This document shows positions 25,101 through 34,397 of a stretch of 64,000 bases of DNA, piece by piece. The DNA lies in assembly GCF_014596975.1 (NCBI RefSeq), contig NZ_JACVXD010000001.1:430928-494927 (forward strand). Direction: 5' to 3'. Under the pieces are notes generated by a model. The model made no database searches, was not told where the DNA came from, and worked only from the letters and a program-made list of their open reading frames with translations. The stretch's first letter is position 1; the number at the start of each line of letters is the position of its first letter. The stretch is from Aestuariibaculum marinum (GTDB lineage Bacteria > Bacteroidota > Bacteroidia > Flavobacteriales > Flavobacteriaceae). The translations under genes were made by a program, and so were the position numbers.

Positions 25101-25512
25101 TAGGTGTTCCTGTTTTTGTTAGTTCTTCAGCCTCTACCGTTGCCGTGGCGTAACCAATAGCACGTTTCTCTTTGGTTATACCGAAAGAGGTAACAACAAC
25201 CTCTTCTAAACTTTCAGTACTTTCAGCAAGTTGCACATCAATTGATGTTTGCCCTGCAACAGAAATTTCTTTGGTTGTATATCCAATGCTGGAAAACACC
25301 AATATTTCATCGCCGGCAAGTTCGATAACATAACGTCCATCGAAATCTGTTGCAACTCCCTTTGATGTTCCCTTTACAATAACGTTCGCTCCCGGAAGAG
25401 GAATCCCGCTAGTAGCATCAGAAACAACCCCTGAAACTGTAGTTTGTGCTCCGGCATATAACACACCGAAGAAACAAAATACAAACAGTAGTTTGAATAA
25501 TTTTTGGTTCAT
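22180..25512 (-). CDS. SusC/RagA-family TonB-dependent outer-membrane transporter
   Basis: TonB-dependent importer for oligosaccharides. Seen: signal peptide (1-22), carboxypeptidase-regulatory-like domain (about 24-105, VSGVVSDATSGIPLPGANV), linker LEEVVVTSFGI, plug domain with LYVVDGIPI and VLKGASAAATYG-type motif and GVVLITTKSG (about 110-245), then a C-terminal beta-barrel ending in SRSFGLSLRAKL with terminal Leu. Length 1110 aa is usual. It does not carry the N-terminal signalling domain that pairs with anti-sigma factors. Upstream, 63-72 nt from the ATG, lies the GTCGAAAAAA element shared with other units of this locus. Transported glycan is inferred to be N-glycan derived. Confidence 0.96.
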   Translation of the reverse strand: MNQKLFKLLFVFCFFGVLYAGAQTTVSGVVSDATSGIPLPGANVIVKGTSKGVATDFDGRYVIELAGDEILVFSSIGYTTKEISVAGQTSIDVQLAESTESLEEVVVTSFGITKEKRAIGYATATVEAEELTKTGTPNFATALYGKAPGVQIGATTGGSTSAVNMQIRGIGSITGNTQPLYVVDGIPIRNDNVDNTSYWNDQRIQGNGILDINPEDIENISILKGASAAATYGNEALNGVVLITTKSGKGMKKGLGVSFNSTYTVDKVAYLPRFQNVRGPGYPVYYNDAGQDEDMWVYTDGVRTPINTTVNFGPKFDGEDALAWIGVIPYKAQDGYESLFQDAHNFTNNISIVNASDKSNIRFSYTRQDNEGLSLNSENDKNIFNLNSSFNWNDDLKTDVLVNYINTKVENRPYKVDRLMNNFTGMMTRFDNGAWYHQNYETSLGYRYVTGSGASLTPEENITNPGYSNDLLEYAWRTNRYMMEENSDRVIASITQHWNITDELTLRGRMSTDFTVFQSEDKRPNVRPLSIGNPSGLYRITNENSKLVYGDVFLTYNKDLTEDLNMSLMGGYTATKSLFKGQSTGTAGGLNVENWFSLNASANTPQGGYRVNNQWVHEKRLSYVKDALVGTANFSFKNYLFLEATVRRDRTSTMNPDDNSFVYPSVNSGFVFSDAFEMPDFINYGKFRASWGKVGNFPQAYRANIAYNQGTLGDQGAGSVSYTTLPLAAGNDGIKSETQRDVEFGLEFKMFNGRIGIDATYYDSRLEDQILPLTLPNSAGASDVLTNIGTMRNKGFELAFNTTPIAGNDFTWDSSINFAFNKNTVESLAPGLDELVHANYDGSAAKLVSEPGEPVGVFYTHPVATDANGDKIVDPNGLYKVDPDNWIKVGSAQPKFIGGFANFFTYKNFTLSALIDFRVGGYVMPTGINWMTSRGLTEESLKYMDAEHGGLTWFENDVTGERELIAEGTAQGPNGEQVYDNGIILDGVKADGTENDYITSNPEYYNTVYNWGGPQYSPNTRYELYIKENTYFKMRELSLAYQLPSDIVKKIGFQDLQLSVFGRNLFYIYRTIKDMDAEQLTAGSKWFQNVNTAGMNPSSRSFGLSLRAKL

Positions 25513-25574
25513 AAATTTTTTAGTTTTGAGTTAATATGAATTAAATTAACAATTATTTAACCTGACAAGTATTC

Positions 25575-25584
25575 TTTTTTCGAC
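25575..25584 (-). promoter_or_regulatory. shared element GTCGAAAAAA upstream of susC
   Basis: GTCGAAAAAA in the direction of susC, ending 63 nt before the start codon. The same ten bases occur at matching orientation and distance before the beta-propeller gene and fucP; near copies precede the NagB fusion and a GH92 gene. In this promoter TCTAGA lies 10 nt further upstream. Confidence 0.6.
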
Positions 25585-25645
25585 CAACAACTCTTCTAGA
25601 GTAGTGAATGAAAAACAAATTAAATAATTGATGTTTTATAATAGT

Positions 25646-25691
25646 AAAAAGCCTACAAATAATAGGTAAACCCAGTATTTATAAGCTTTTT
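25646..25691 (-). terminator. probable terminator between GH92 and susC
   Basis: On the minus strand a 16-bp stem with two G-U pairs (AAAAAGCTTATAAATA against TATTTGTAGGCTTTTT) and T-run end, 37 nt after the GH92 stop. It separates the GH3-GH92 unit from susCD. Confidence 0.7.
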
Positions 25692-25728
25692 GAAGAGGCA
25701 TAATTACACTTATTTATTTAAAAATGCA

Positions 25729-27990
25729 TTATTCCAATGTAACTTTTATGATTTTAGCACTTGTTAGCTCATCATGACTGATAAAATAACTGTTACTTTT
25801 CTTGTCGTTTATTTTGATTTCTTTAACAATTCCGTTATTCCCATTATTGCGCTCTATAACCAACTCGTTTTGTTCATAATATTTACCATCCAATTCAATT
25901 GTAACTTTATCAAACATTGGTGTCGTAATAGTATACATTGGTTCGCCAGGGACTATAGGATAAAATCCCATCATAGAATATACTAACCAAGCCGACATGG
26001 TTCCGGTATCGTCATTTCCTGGTAAACCATCAGGTGAATTTTTAAAATGCTTTCTCACCAACTCCTTAACCAACTTTTGAGCGCGATATTCTTCGCCTTT
26101 TACGTAATTGAATAAATAAGGGTATGCAATATCAGGTTCGTTAGCCATATCAAATTTATCTGTATCAAAAATCTTTTGAAGTTGAGCTGTAAATGGTTTA
26201 TCTCCTCCCATTAACTTTTTTAGTCCTTTTATATCATGAGGTTCCATAAAAGCATATTGCCAGGCATTACCTTCTATAAAACCAACATTTTCGGTGAAAT
26301 TAGCACCAGCATCAGGATCGAACGGTTCGTACCAAGTACCATCTGCATTGCGAGGTCTTAGTAAATTCAAATCCTTATCAAACAATTTTCTGTAAGACAA
26401 AGAACGCTTCATAAAACGTTTATAATCATCTTTATTTCCTAATGCTTTTGCTAAAAGCGCAATTGAATAATCGGCAATATTGTATTCCTGCGTTGTTGAA
26501 ACCGGACCTTTGCTTTCTGTTGTTAAATAGCCTTTCTCAATATAATCTTTCAAAGCAGGTCTTAATGGATTGTTTTCAATCTGATCGGCACTTTTCAGCA
26601 TGGCTTCATAAGCTTTCTTTACATCAAAATCCTTGATTCCTTTTAAATAGGTGTCTGTAATAACAATACTGGCTGGATCACCAACCATAGTAAAGGTTTC
26701 AGTAGAATTTAATTCCCATTTTGGTAGCCAGCCATTTTCATCATACATATCAATCATACTGTTTACCATATCAACCTGTTGTTCCGGATAAACCAACGAC
26801 ATCAGCTGATGTAAATTTCTGTAGGTATCCCATAATGAAAACACTGTATAACGCGTACCATCAGTTTTACCAATCTTCCCGGTTTTTATTTCGGGATACT
26901 CCCCATTAATATCGTTAAGCATATTTGGGTGTATTAAGGTATGATATAACGCCGTATAAAAAATAGTTTTATCGTCCTGTGAACCGCCTTCCACTTGTAT
27001 TCTGGATAATAAAGTATTCCATTTAGTGTAGGTTTCTTGATAAATATCTTCAAATGATTTTCCTTGAGTTTCTTTTTCTAAGTTCTCTCTTGCATTCTCA
27101 ATACTAACGTACGATACACCAATCTTAACTTCTACCGTTTCTGGTTTTTCAAACTTATAAGAGAAATAGGTACCAATACTATCGCCAACCACCGTTTTGG
27201 TAGCATTCTCCATAATACGGGTTTTACCGTTATACCCCATCCACTGTGCTTCTACTCCGTCGTATTTATCTGGTGTATTCCAAACACCAAATGTTTCGGC
27301 AGGTTTAGAAAACTTGGCTACAAAATATACAGGATAAGCATCTTCAGGGCTATTGTAGCAAAAAGAACCTACGGTTCGCATACCTTCAATCTCCGTTGGA
27401 GATACTATTTTTACCATGGCGCCTTGTTCATTGGTAAGTCCTAAACCAAGATTTAATAAAAGGTTAGACTCTCCTTTAGGAAATGAAATTCGACTAACCC
27501 CCACATGTTCTGAAGCTGTTAATTCTACTTTGGTGTTGTATTTATCTAAATCAACACTGTAATAGCCTGCTTTGGCAACTTCGTTTTTATAGGTGGTACC
27601 ATATTCCAAATGATTGGTTTTTAAACCTCTTGTTGTTGGCATCAACAATAACACCCCTAAATCAGGACAACCAACGCCGCTTAAATTCACATGAGAAAAC
27701 CCTGTTAGAAACGTATTTTCATTCACGTAAGGGTTAGATAACCACTGACTATCTTTTTCTAAAGGATTTTGAGGTCCAGCCACATTAAACGGACTCACGC
27801 TAGCCATACCTCGGGGTGCAATAGGCCCAGGATAGGTCGCACCATAATTTGAAGTTCCTATAAACGGATTCACATAATCTGCTGGTTGCTCTTGGGCCTG
27901 TATATTTTGAAATACAAAACCACATAAACCAAGAATAATCCCTTTTTTAAGTTGATTAAAAACAGATGATGTTTTATTAATCGTATTCAT
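25729..27990 (-). CDS. GH92 alpha-mannosidase (subgroup with ANEPD motif)
   Basis: Calcium-dependent exo-alpha-mannosidase of family GH92. Signal peptide (about 1-32), then the family opening YVNPFIGTSNYGATYPGPIAPRG, N-terminal beta-sandwich, (alpha/alpha)6 catalytic domain with FSLWDTYRNLHQL, and the family block GNDDTGTMSAWLVYSMMGFYP near residue 665-685. Where the alpha-1,2-type members in this window have HGNEPSHH, this protein reads MANEPDIAYPYLFNY, so a different linkage or leaving-group preference is expected. No lipobox, so probably periplasmic. Co-transcribed with the GH3 gene 11 nt upstream. Full length for the family (753 aa). Confidence 0.93.
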   Translation of the reverse strand: MNTINKTSSVFNQLKKGIILGLCGFVFQNIQAQEQPADYVNPFIGTSNYGATYPGPIAPRGMASVSPFNVAGPQNPLEKDSQWLSNPYVNENTFLTGFSHVNLSGVGCPDLGVLLLMPTTRGLKTNHLEYGTTYKNEVAKAGYYSVDLDKYNTKVELTASEHVGVSRISFPKGESNLLLNLGLGLTNEQGAMVKIVSPTEIEGMRTVGSFCYNSPEDAYPVYFVAKFSKPAETFGVWNTPDKYDGVEAQWMGYNGKTRIMENATKTVVGDSIGTYFSYKFEKPETVEVKIGVSYVSIENARENLEKETQGKSFEDIYQETYTKWNTLLSRIQVEGGSQDDKTIFYTALYHTLIHPNMLNDINGEYPEIKTGKIGKTDGTRYTVFSLWDTYRNLHQLMSLVYPEQQVDMVNSMIDMYDENGWLPKWELNSTETFTMVGDPASIVITDTYLKGIKDFDVKKAYEAMLKSADQIENNPLRPALKDYIEKGYLTTESKGPVSTTQEYNIADYSIALLAKALGNKDDYKRFMKRSLSYRKLFDKDLNLLRPRNADGTWYEPFDPDAGANFTENVGFIEGNAWQYAFMEPHDIKGLKKLMGGDKPFTAQLQKIFDTDKFDMANEPDIAYPYLFNYVKGEEYRAQKLVKELVRKHFKNSPDGLPGNDDTGTMSAWLVYSMMGFYPIVPGEPMYTITTPMFDKVTIELDGKYYEQNELVIERNNGNNGIVKEIKINDKKSNSYFISHDELTSAKIIKVTLE

Positions 27991-28001
27991 ATCGTTGACT
28001 T

Positions 28002-30425
28002 TTATTTTATAATTAATTGCCCTGTTAACTGCTCGTCTTCAGAAGACGACCCGATAATGATTTTAAAAACTCCAGGTTCTACGACACGTTCCATATCTGA
28101 ATTCAATAAAGACAAATCCTTTGGTTTTAAGGTCATAGTTATTTCTTTTTCTTCTCCAGGTTTTAACGTAACGCGCTCAAAACCTCTAAGCACCTTGGTA
28201 TAGGTAACTACCGATGCAAATTCATCCTGAATATACAATTGAGGCACTTCGTCTCCTTCATAATCCCCAGTATTTTTAATTTTAAATGATACTGAAACCG
28301 ACTTAAAGTCCTTTGAATCTGTTTCTGGTGTTACCTTTAAATCACTATACTCAAAAGTAGTATAACTCAACCCATAACCAAACGGATATAGAGCTGTATT
28401 GATTCTAGTTTGACCAATATCACCTTTACCCTGCCCTTTTTGAGAACTTCTTTTATATGGAAAGTTAAAAGGAATTTGCCCAACTGTTCTAGGAAATGTT
28501 ATTGGTAATTTTCCACCAGGATTGTAGGCTCCAAAAATAGCTTCAGCAATTGCTTGTCCGCCGTATTCTCCAGGAAACCAAGCTTCAATAATAGATGGAA
28601 TATGATCGTCTACCCAGTTAATACTCATTGGGCGGCCATTAATTAAAACAACCACAATTGGCTTTCCGGTAGCATAAAGAGCTTTTATTAAATCTAATTG
28701 ATTTCCCGGTAAATCTAAGGATGTTCTGGATTTTGATTCACCCACGGTATCTTCATTATCACCAACAGCAACCACAATTAAATCGGATTTCTCTGCAGCC
28801 TTAACTGCCTCATCAATATAGTTTTGCTGAATATCATCTGGAGCTACACTATAAAGTTCACTTTTCGGCCAGTTAGCATCGTAAAAGTCACAACCCTGGG
28901 TGAAATTCACATTCGCTTTATCGCCAACAAATGTTTTAATACCATCGTAAACTGATTGCACTTTTATATTAGAAGGTCCATAACGACTAATGGAATGATT
29001 TATAGCCTTTGCATTTGGGCCTGTAACCAAAATATTTTTCAAGGTATTTAATTTCACAGGCAACAGGCTTTCTGAATTCTTCAACAAGACTAAAGACTCT
29101 CTTGATGCTTTTAATGCAATACTTTCACTTTCAGAGCCATGAACAATAGCGTCAGCTTCTTTTACATCATTAACGTAAGGACTATCAAATAATCCCAATT
29201 CAAATTTAACTCTCAAAACATCTTTAACACGCTCATCTATAATTTCTACTGGAATTCTGCCCTCCTCAACCAGTTCTCTTAAAGGTAAGATGAAATCTTC
29301 TGCAGGTGAAAAATTGGTGCGCACATTTAAACCAGCCATAACCGATAAATAGACAGTTTCTTTAAAATCTTCAGCAATATGATGACGCCCTTTTAATCCA
29401 CCCACAGCCCAACTATCTGAAACCACATAACCGTTAAACCCCCATTGATCTCTTAGCAATTCGGTTAAAAAATAATGACTTCCAGTTACCGGAATACCAT
29501 TATAATCGTTGTACGAAGACATGATGCCTTTTAACCCACCTTCCTGAACAACGGTACGGAAAGGTTCTAAGTAAATTTCATGCATTTCGCGTTCTGTAAC
29601 ATGCGGATCGGTTCTGGCATCGCCATCACGTCCGCCTTTTGGAGCACTGTACACGGCAAAATGCTTTGCTGTAGACACAATATTCTGAGCCTGTAATGAC
29701 TTTACCATATTTAAACCTAATTGCGACACTAAATACGGATCTTCACCATAACACTCGACAGTTCTACCCCATCTTGGGTCTCTGGCTAAATCTAAAATTG
29801 GAGAATACACATTGGTATACCCCAAAACTCGTGCCTCCTTTCCTGTAATGGCTCCAATTTCAGACACTAGGTCTTTATCCCATGTACTACCGATACCTAT
29901 TTGGGCAGGAAAACTTGTTGCGCCGTCGTGACATAAGCCTCGAATACCTTCATTTGTAAAATCTACCGGAATACCTAAACGGGTATCTTCAACAAAAAAG
30001 CGTTGCACCTCATTAATAGCTTTCGCATGGCTTGATGGCGGCCAAGAGTATTCCGTTTCGGCACTCTTATGATAAGCTAAACCGTTTAGATGTTCATCGA
30101 TGTTACCAATTCCATCTTTATAAACTCGATTTTTCCAATCGGCGTTTGGTAATTCATCCTGAAGCACGCGACCAAAACCATATAGCGTTGCCATCTGACA
30201 AGTTTTTTCATCTAAAGACATCTGATGTATTAAATCGTCAATTCTATCGTTTAGAGGCTGTGAAGCATCTTCATAAATGTCCTTTTTCTTGTTTTTATTA
30301 AAATCAATCCAGGTATCGTGATATATTTTAGCTTTCTTTTTCTTTGAAATAAATTCCTGAGCAGACACCATGCTGAAAGACACAGTAGTTATCGCTAATA
30401 CTGGAATTAATTGTTTTAATTTCAT
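28002..30425 (-). CDS. GH3 glycoside hydrolase (beta-xylosidase/beta-glucosidase-like)
   Basis: Retaining beta-glycosidase of family GH3 with signal peptide (1-22). Seen: N-terminal barrel domain with KHFAVYSAP (254-262) and nucleophile Asp337 in GYVVSDSWAVGG, the variant with HHIA and AGLNVRTNF downstream, the alpha/beta sandwich domain (about 425-640, SLVLLKNSESLLPV) and a C-terminal fibronectin-like domain (about 690-800). Family members act on beta-glucosides or beta-xylosides. In an N-glycan locus a beta-1,2-xylosidase acting on plant- or algal-type cores is an attractive inference; specificity is not readable from sequence. It is first gene of a two-gene unit with GH92. Confidence 0.9.
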   Translation of the reverse strand: MKLKQLIPVLAITTVSFSMVSAQEFISKKKKAKIYHDTWIDFNKNKKKDIYEDASQPLNDRIDDLIHQMSLDEKTCQMATLYGFGRVLQDELPNADWKNRVYKDGIGNIDEHLNGLAYHKSAETEYSWPPSSHAKAINEVQRFFVEDTRLGIPVDFTNEGIRGLCHDGATSFPAQIGIGSTWDKDLVSEIGAITGKEARVLGYTNVYSPILDLARDPRWGRTVECYGEDPYLVSQLGLNMVKSLQAQNIVSTAKHFAVYSAPKGGRDGDARTDPHVTEREMHEIYLEPFRTVVQEGGLKGIMSSYNDYNGIPVTGSHYFLTELLRDQWGFNGYVVSDSWAVGGLKGRHHIAEDFKETVYLSVMAGLNVRTNFSPAEDFILPLRELVEEGRIPVEIIDERVKDVLRVKFELGLFDSPYVNDVKEADAIVHGSESESIALKASRESLVLLKNSESLLPVKLNTLKNILVTGPNAKAINHSISRYGPSNIKVQSVYDGIKTFVGDKANVNFTQGCDFYDANWPKSELYSVAPDDIQQNYIDEAVKAAEKSDLIVVAVGDNEDTVGESKSRTSLDLPGNQLDLIKALYATGKPIVVVLINGRPMSINWVDDHIPSIIEAWFPGEYGGQAIAEAIFGAYNPGGKLPITFPRTVGQIPFNFPYKRSSQKGQGKGDIGQTRINTALYPFGYGLSYTTFEYSDLKVTPETDSKDFKSVSVSFKIKNTGDYEGDEVPQLYIQDEFASVVTYTKVLRGFERVTLKPGEEKEITMTLKPKDLSLLNSDMERVVEPGVFKIIIGSSSEDEQLTGQLIIK

Positions 30426-30511
30426 AAACTATATTATTCTATTTGAGACATCAACCGTAATTTCAACTAGTTAAAGCTTAAAGTTAAATACTAACATGTA
30501 TTTTAATCAAA

Positions 30512-30550
30512 AATAGGTGCTTACGTAATTTTAAATTCCGCAAACACCTA
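30512..30550 (-). terminator. probable terminator after the GH29 gene
   Basis: On the minus strand ATAGGTG...CACCTATTTTTG forms a 7-bp stem with long loop and T-run, about 20 nt after the GH29 stop, before the GH3 gene. Confidence 0.6.
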
Positions 30551-30570
30551 TCTATTTATTGAACTTAAAT

Positions 30571-32049
30571 CTATTGATTTACAGCATCAATTTTTAATGT
30601 CCATGCGTATTTTGAAGGTAAACTATTTCTTAATTTCTCAGGAATAATTACTTTAAATCCTTCAGCTTGTTTTTCCCATTTTAAACGTGTTCTCGAACCA
30701 AGCATAGTGATTTTAGTACCTTTTTTAGGTGTGATTGATTTTACAACTACTTCCGATGGAATTTTATCTTCCTCTTCTCCCGCCATGTAGAATAAAAACA
30801 CATTACCTTTTTCATTCTGAGTCATACAAATATTATTCTCTTTAAATGGAGCGATAGGTTTTGTTGCGTAAATCGCTGTACTGTTTACATCCATCCAATC
30901 ACCATAAGCTTGTAATAAATCGTATGCACCTTGCTGCCACTCACCTTCTGGGCTTGGCGCAACGTTTAATAGTAAATTACCGCCTTTCGCAACCACATCG
31001 ATAAGTGTATGAATTCCTTCGCGAGGGCTCATGTATTTCGCATTTGGCGTGTAAGACCAGCCACCTCCTGAAATAATGCAAGACTCCCATGGATATGGCA
31101 ACGTCTTCTCTGGCACACGATTTTCAGGTGTTAAGTAGTTTTGGTTTTTGCCGTGAACAGCGCGATCAACCACAATTAAACCTGGTTGCTGTTTACGAGC
31201 TTTAACCACTAACTCATCCATTTTAATATCCTGATTGATGATACGGTGTTTTAAATACCCGTCTTCAGCTTTATCAATTGTTTTTCCATACCACTCCGTA
31301 ATTTCAGCTTTAGGCGTTTTAGCCACCCAGCCACCATCTAACCAAAGAATATCGATTTTACCATAATCGGTTAAAAGTTCCATAATCTGGTTATGCGTGA
31401 AATCGACATATTCCTGCCATTTTTCAGGATTCTCTGAAGGTGAATAGTTTACGTTTCTATCTTTTGGTGGGTATTTTGGCCACCAGTAACTATCTACATT
31501 CCAATCTGGCTTAGAGAAATATGCTCCTGCCCAAAGTCCTTCATTTCTAAATGAATTGAATACTTCTTTAGCAATATTCGCCTTAGGGTTTGAGGAGAAA
31601 GGTGTTTTAGGGGATGTAATTTTATAATCGGTATATTTTGAATCGAACATACTAAATCCGTCATGGTGCTTTGTCGTAAATACCACATATTTCATCCCGG
31701 CATGTTTGGCTGCTTTTGCCCATTTATCTGGGTCGAATTTTGTTGGATTAAAAGTGGTTTGAAGCGCTTCATATTCCTTTTTATATGCAAAATAATCGTC
31801 TGGATTGCTTCCTTTTTTACGTTCACACCATCCGTACTCTTCTGGTGATAAAGACCATGATTCCACAATTCCCCATTGACTATATGTCCCCCAGTGCATT
31901 AATAAACCGAATTTAAGGTCTTGCCATTGGTCTAACTTCTCTAATACTAACGGATCTGTTTCCGGCACATAGCGTTCATCTTCATAAATGGCCTGCGAAA
32001 ACGATTGCAATGAAAGCAATGCCGTAATAGCTATAAGCGTCTTTTTCAT
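30571..32049 (-). CDS. GH29 alpha-L-fucosidase
   Basis: Retaining alpha-L-fucosidase. Signal peptide (1-19), (beta/alpha)8 barrel with GLLMHWGTYSQWG (48-60), TTKHHDGFSMF (125-135), and the catalytic nucleophile Asp238 in IDILWLDGGW. The stretch EEYGWCERKKGSN (71-83) and a C-terminal beta-sandwich (about 400-490) complete the fold. Length 492 aa. Removes terminal or core fucose from the glycan; linkage unknown. It starts 7 nt after the GH92 stop, and a hairpin follows, so it is the last gene of the long unit that begins at 49988. Confidence 0.92.
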   Translation of the reverse strand: MKKTLIAITALLSLQSFSQAIYEDERYVPETDPLVLEKLDQWQDLKFGLLMHWGTYSQWGIVESWSLSPEEYGWCERKKGSNPDDYFAYKKEYEALQTTFNPTKFDPDKWAKAAKHAGMKYVVFTTKHHDGFSMFDSKYTDYKITSPKTPFSSNPKANIAKEVFNSFRNEGLWAGAYFSKPDWNVDSYWWPKYPPKDRNVNYSPSENPEKWQEYVDFTHNQIMELLTDYGKIDILWLDGGWVAKTPKAEITEWYGKTIDKAEDGYLKHRIINQDIKMDELVVKARKQQPGLIVVDRAVHGKNQNYLTPENRVPEKTLPYPWESCIISGGGWSYTPNAKYMSPREGIHTLIDVVAKGGNLLLNVAPSPEGEWQQGAYDLLQAYGDWMDVNSTAIYATKPIAPFKENNICMTQNEKGNVFLFYMAGEEEDKIPSEVVVKSITPKKGTKITMLGSRTRLKWEKQAEGFKVIIPEKLRNSLPSKYAWTLKIDAVNQ

Positions 32050-32056
32050 ACTTTAA

Positions 32057-34384
32057 TTATTTTTTAATTGAGTTATTAAGTGAGTAAGGTGCATTTTCTA
32101 TTTTGCTGCCCCACTCCGTATTTGCTGTGTTTGTTAAATTGAATTTTAAAACACCTCCATTCTGGATGGTTTCATAATTCAAATAGGTATTATTGTAAAC
32201 TCCTTCATTCAGATCTACTGATTGAATATAAAAGTTGTCTTCTGAATTATTTTCTGAATGTATTTCAAAGGTCTTTCCGTTTTCTAAATGAAGCGTTGCC
32301 TTTTTGAATAGCGGACTACCGATGACATACTGATTGACTCCAGGCGTTACCGGATAAAATCCTAAAGCGCTGAACACATACCAAGCCGAAGTTTGACCGT
32401 TATCCTCATCACCACAATAACCATCTGGGGTTGATGAATATAGTTTAGTTAAAACTTCTCTAATGCGTTCCTGAGTCTTGTAAGGTGCTCCTGCATAATT
32501 ATAAAGGTAAATCATATGCTGAATAGGTTGATTACCATGTGCATAATTCCCCATATTTACCACCTGCATTTCTCTAATTTCGTGAATGGTGTGCCCGTAA
32601 TACGAATCGTCAAATTTTGGAGGCATCGTAAAAACACCATCTAATTTTGCAATAAATGCCTCATTACCAACCACTAAATTAATTAAGCCTTGTATATCAT
32701 GAAATACCGACCAGGTATAATGCAAACTATTGCCTTCGGTAAAGGCATCCCCCCATTTTAAAGGATTAAACGGATATTGAAACGAACCGTCTTCATTTTT
32801 TCCACGCATTAACCCCGTTGAAGGATCGAATAAATGATTATAATTCAACGACTGCTTTTCAAACTTTTCTGCTAATTCTTGTTTACCAAGTTTTTTAGCC
32901 ATTTCAGAAATTGTAAAATCGGCATACGCATATTCTAAAGTTCTTGCTGCATTTTCTTTGATATCTACATTATAAGGCACGTATCCTAAGGTATTATAAT
33001 AGTCTAACCCTTCACGACCTACAGAATTTACCGGGCGTCCTTCTTCAACGGTAGCATTTTTTAGAATCGCTTCAAAAAGCACATCAACATCCTTCTCTTT
33101 TACATTTCCTTTAAGAAATGCATCAACAATTATTGGTGCAGAATTAGAGCCAATCATACAATCGCGATGTCCGGGGCTTGCCCATTCTGGCAACCAACCT
33201 GATTCTTTATACGTATTTGCAAGCCCTTCCATGATGTGACTATTTAATTCCGGATACATCATATTAAAAAATGGAAAAACAGCTCTAAACGTATCCCAAA
33301 ATCCGTTATCAGTGAACATATAACCCGATAACACTTTTCCGTTGTACGGGCTGTAATGAACGATGTTGTTATTTGCATCAAATTCATAAAACTTTCTTGG
33401 GAACAATAGCACGCGATATAAACAAGAATAAAATGTTCGAATATGATCGATATTATCATCTTCTATTTCAATTCTGTTTAACTCTTTATTCCATGCCTGC
33501 TTTGCTTTGTCTTTAGAGTCTTCAAAAGAATCTTCTCCAATTTCTCTATCAAGATTTAACTGCGCTTGTTCTGGACTTATAAATGACGATGCTACTTTTA
33601 CATGCACCACATCGCCTCGTTTGGTTTTAAATCCAATGATCGCACCAACATGATTTCCTTCACTGTTTTTAACGTTTTCCTGTAATTTCCAATCGTCATG
33701 CCAGGTGTTTGTTATTTCAAAATCACAATCGAATTCCGCAACAAAATAGTTATGAAAATTCTCGGGAACACCGCCACTGTTATTTCTACAATAGCCAATG
33801 ATTTTTCGTTCTTCAGGAATGATTTTCACCATGGATCCTTTAAAAAAGGCATCTAATAAAATATAGGACTGTTCGGCTTCAGGGAACGTAAATTTAAAAT
33901 GTGCTGCTCTTTCGGTTGGAGCAACTTCTGCTTTAACATCGTAATCAGCTAAATACACCGAATAATGATAGGGTTTTACCGTTTCCGCTTTATGCGAGAA
34001 CCATGAGGCACGTTCATCCTCCTGAAATTTTAAATCACCAGTAACAGCCATTAAAGAAAAGGCGGCATAATCATTAATCCACGGACTTGGCTGATGTGTT
34101 TGTTTGATGCCTCGTATTTTTTTAGCATCATAAGCATAGGTCCAGCCATCTCCCATTTTTGCCGTTTGCGGAGTCCAGAAATTCATCGCCCATGGTGTGG
34201 CGATTGCTGGATATGTATTTCCGTTAGATAAACTATAATCGGAGTCGGTTCCCATTAACGGATTTACCAAGTCGACTAAATTATCATTTTTAACCGCTTT
34301 GGTATTTTCAGCTTGTTTGGTCGCCTTATTGCACGAAACAAAGCTTAATAGTAATACCCCTAAATATATTATTAACCGACTCAT
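32057..34384 (-). CDS. GH92 alpha-mannosidase lipoprotein (subgroup with HGNQPIQH motif)
   Basis: GH92 family exo-alpha-mannosidase with lipobox Cys18 (FVSC), so membrane-anchored. Family landmarks: DLVNPLMGTDSDYSLSNGNTYPA, GFWDTFRAVFPFFNMMYP, and CGDEDNGQTSAWYVFSALGFYPVTPG. In place of HGNEPSHH it has AHGNQPIQHMIYLYNYAG, so the Glu linked to alpha-1,2 specificity in characterised GH92 members is Gln here, pointing to another linkage (alpha-1,3, -1,4 or -1,6). Length 775 aa is complete. Sits between two GH29 genes with spacers of 7 and 13 nt. Confidence 0.93.
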   Translation of the reverse strand: MSRLIIYLGVLLLSFVSCNKATKQAENTKAVKNDNLVDLVNPLMGTDSDYSLSNGNTYPAIATPWAMNFWTPQTAKMGDGWTYAYDAKKIRGIKQTHQPSPWINDYAAFSLMAVTGDLKFQEDERASWFSHKAETVKPYHYSVYLADYDVKAEVAPTERAAHFKFTFPEAEQSYILLDAFFKGSMVKIIPEERKIIGYCRNNSGGVPENFHNYFVAEFDCDFEITNTWHDDWKLQENVKNSEGNHVGAIIGFKTKRGDVVHVKVASSFISPEQAQLNLDREIGEDSFEDSKDKAKQAWNKELNRIEIEDDNIDHIRTFYSCLYRVLLFPRKFYEFDANNNIVHYSPYNGKVLSGYMFTDNGFWDTFRAVFPFFNMMYPELNSHIMEGLANTYKESGWLPEWASPGHRDCMIGSNSAPIIVDAFLKGNVKEKDVDVLFEAILKNATVEEGRPVNSVGREGLDYYNTLGYVPYNVDIKENAARTLEYAYADFTISEMAKKLGKQELAEKFEKQSLNYNHLFDPSTGLMRGKNEDGSFQYPFNPLKWGDAFTEGNSLHYTWSVFHDIQGLINLVVGNEAFIAKLDGVFTMPPKFDDSYYGHTIHEIREMQVVNMGNYAHGNQPIQHMIYLYNYAGAPYKTQERIREVLTKLYSSTPDGYCGDEDNGQTSAWYVFSALGFYPVTPGVNQYVIGSPLFKKATLHLENGKTFEIHSENNSEDNFYIQSVDLNEGVYNNTYLNYETIQNGGVLKFNLTNTANTEWGSKIENAPYSLNNSIKK

Positions 34385-34397
34385 ATCCTTAATTCTA

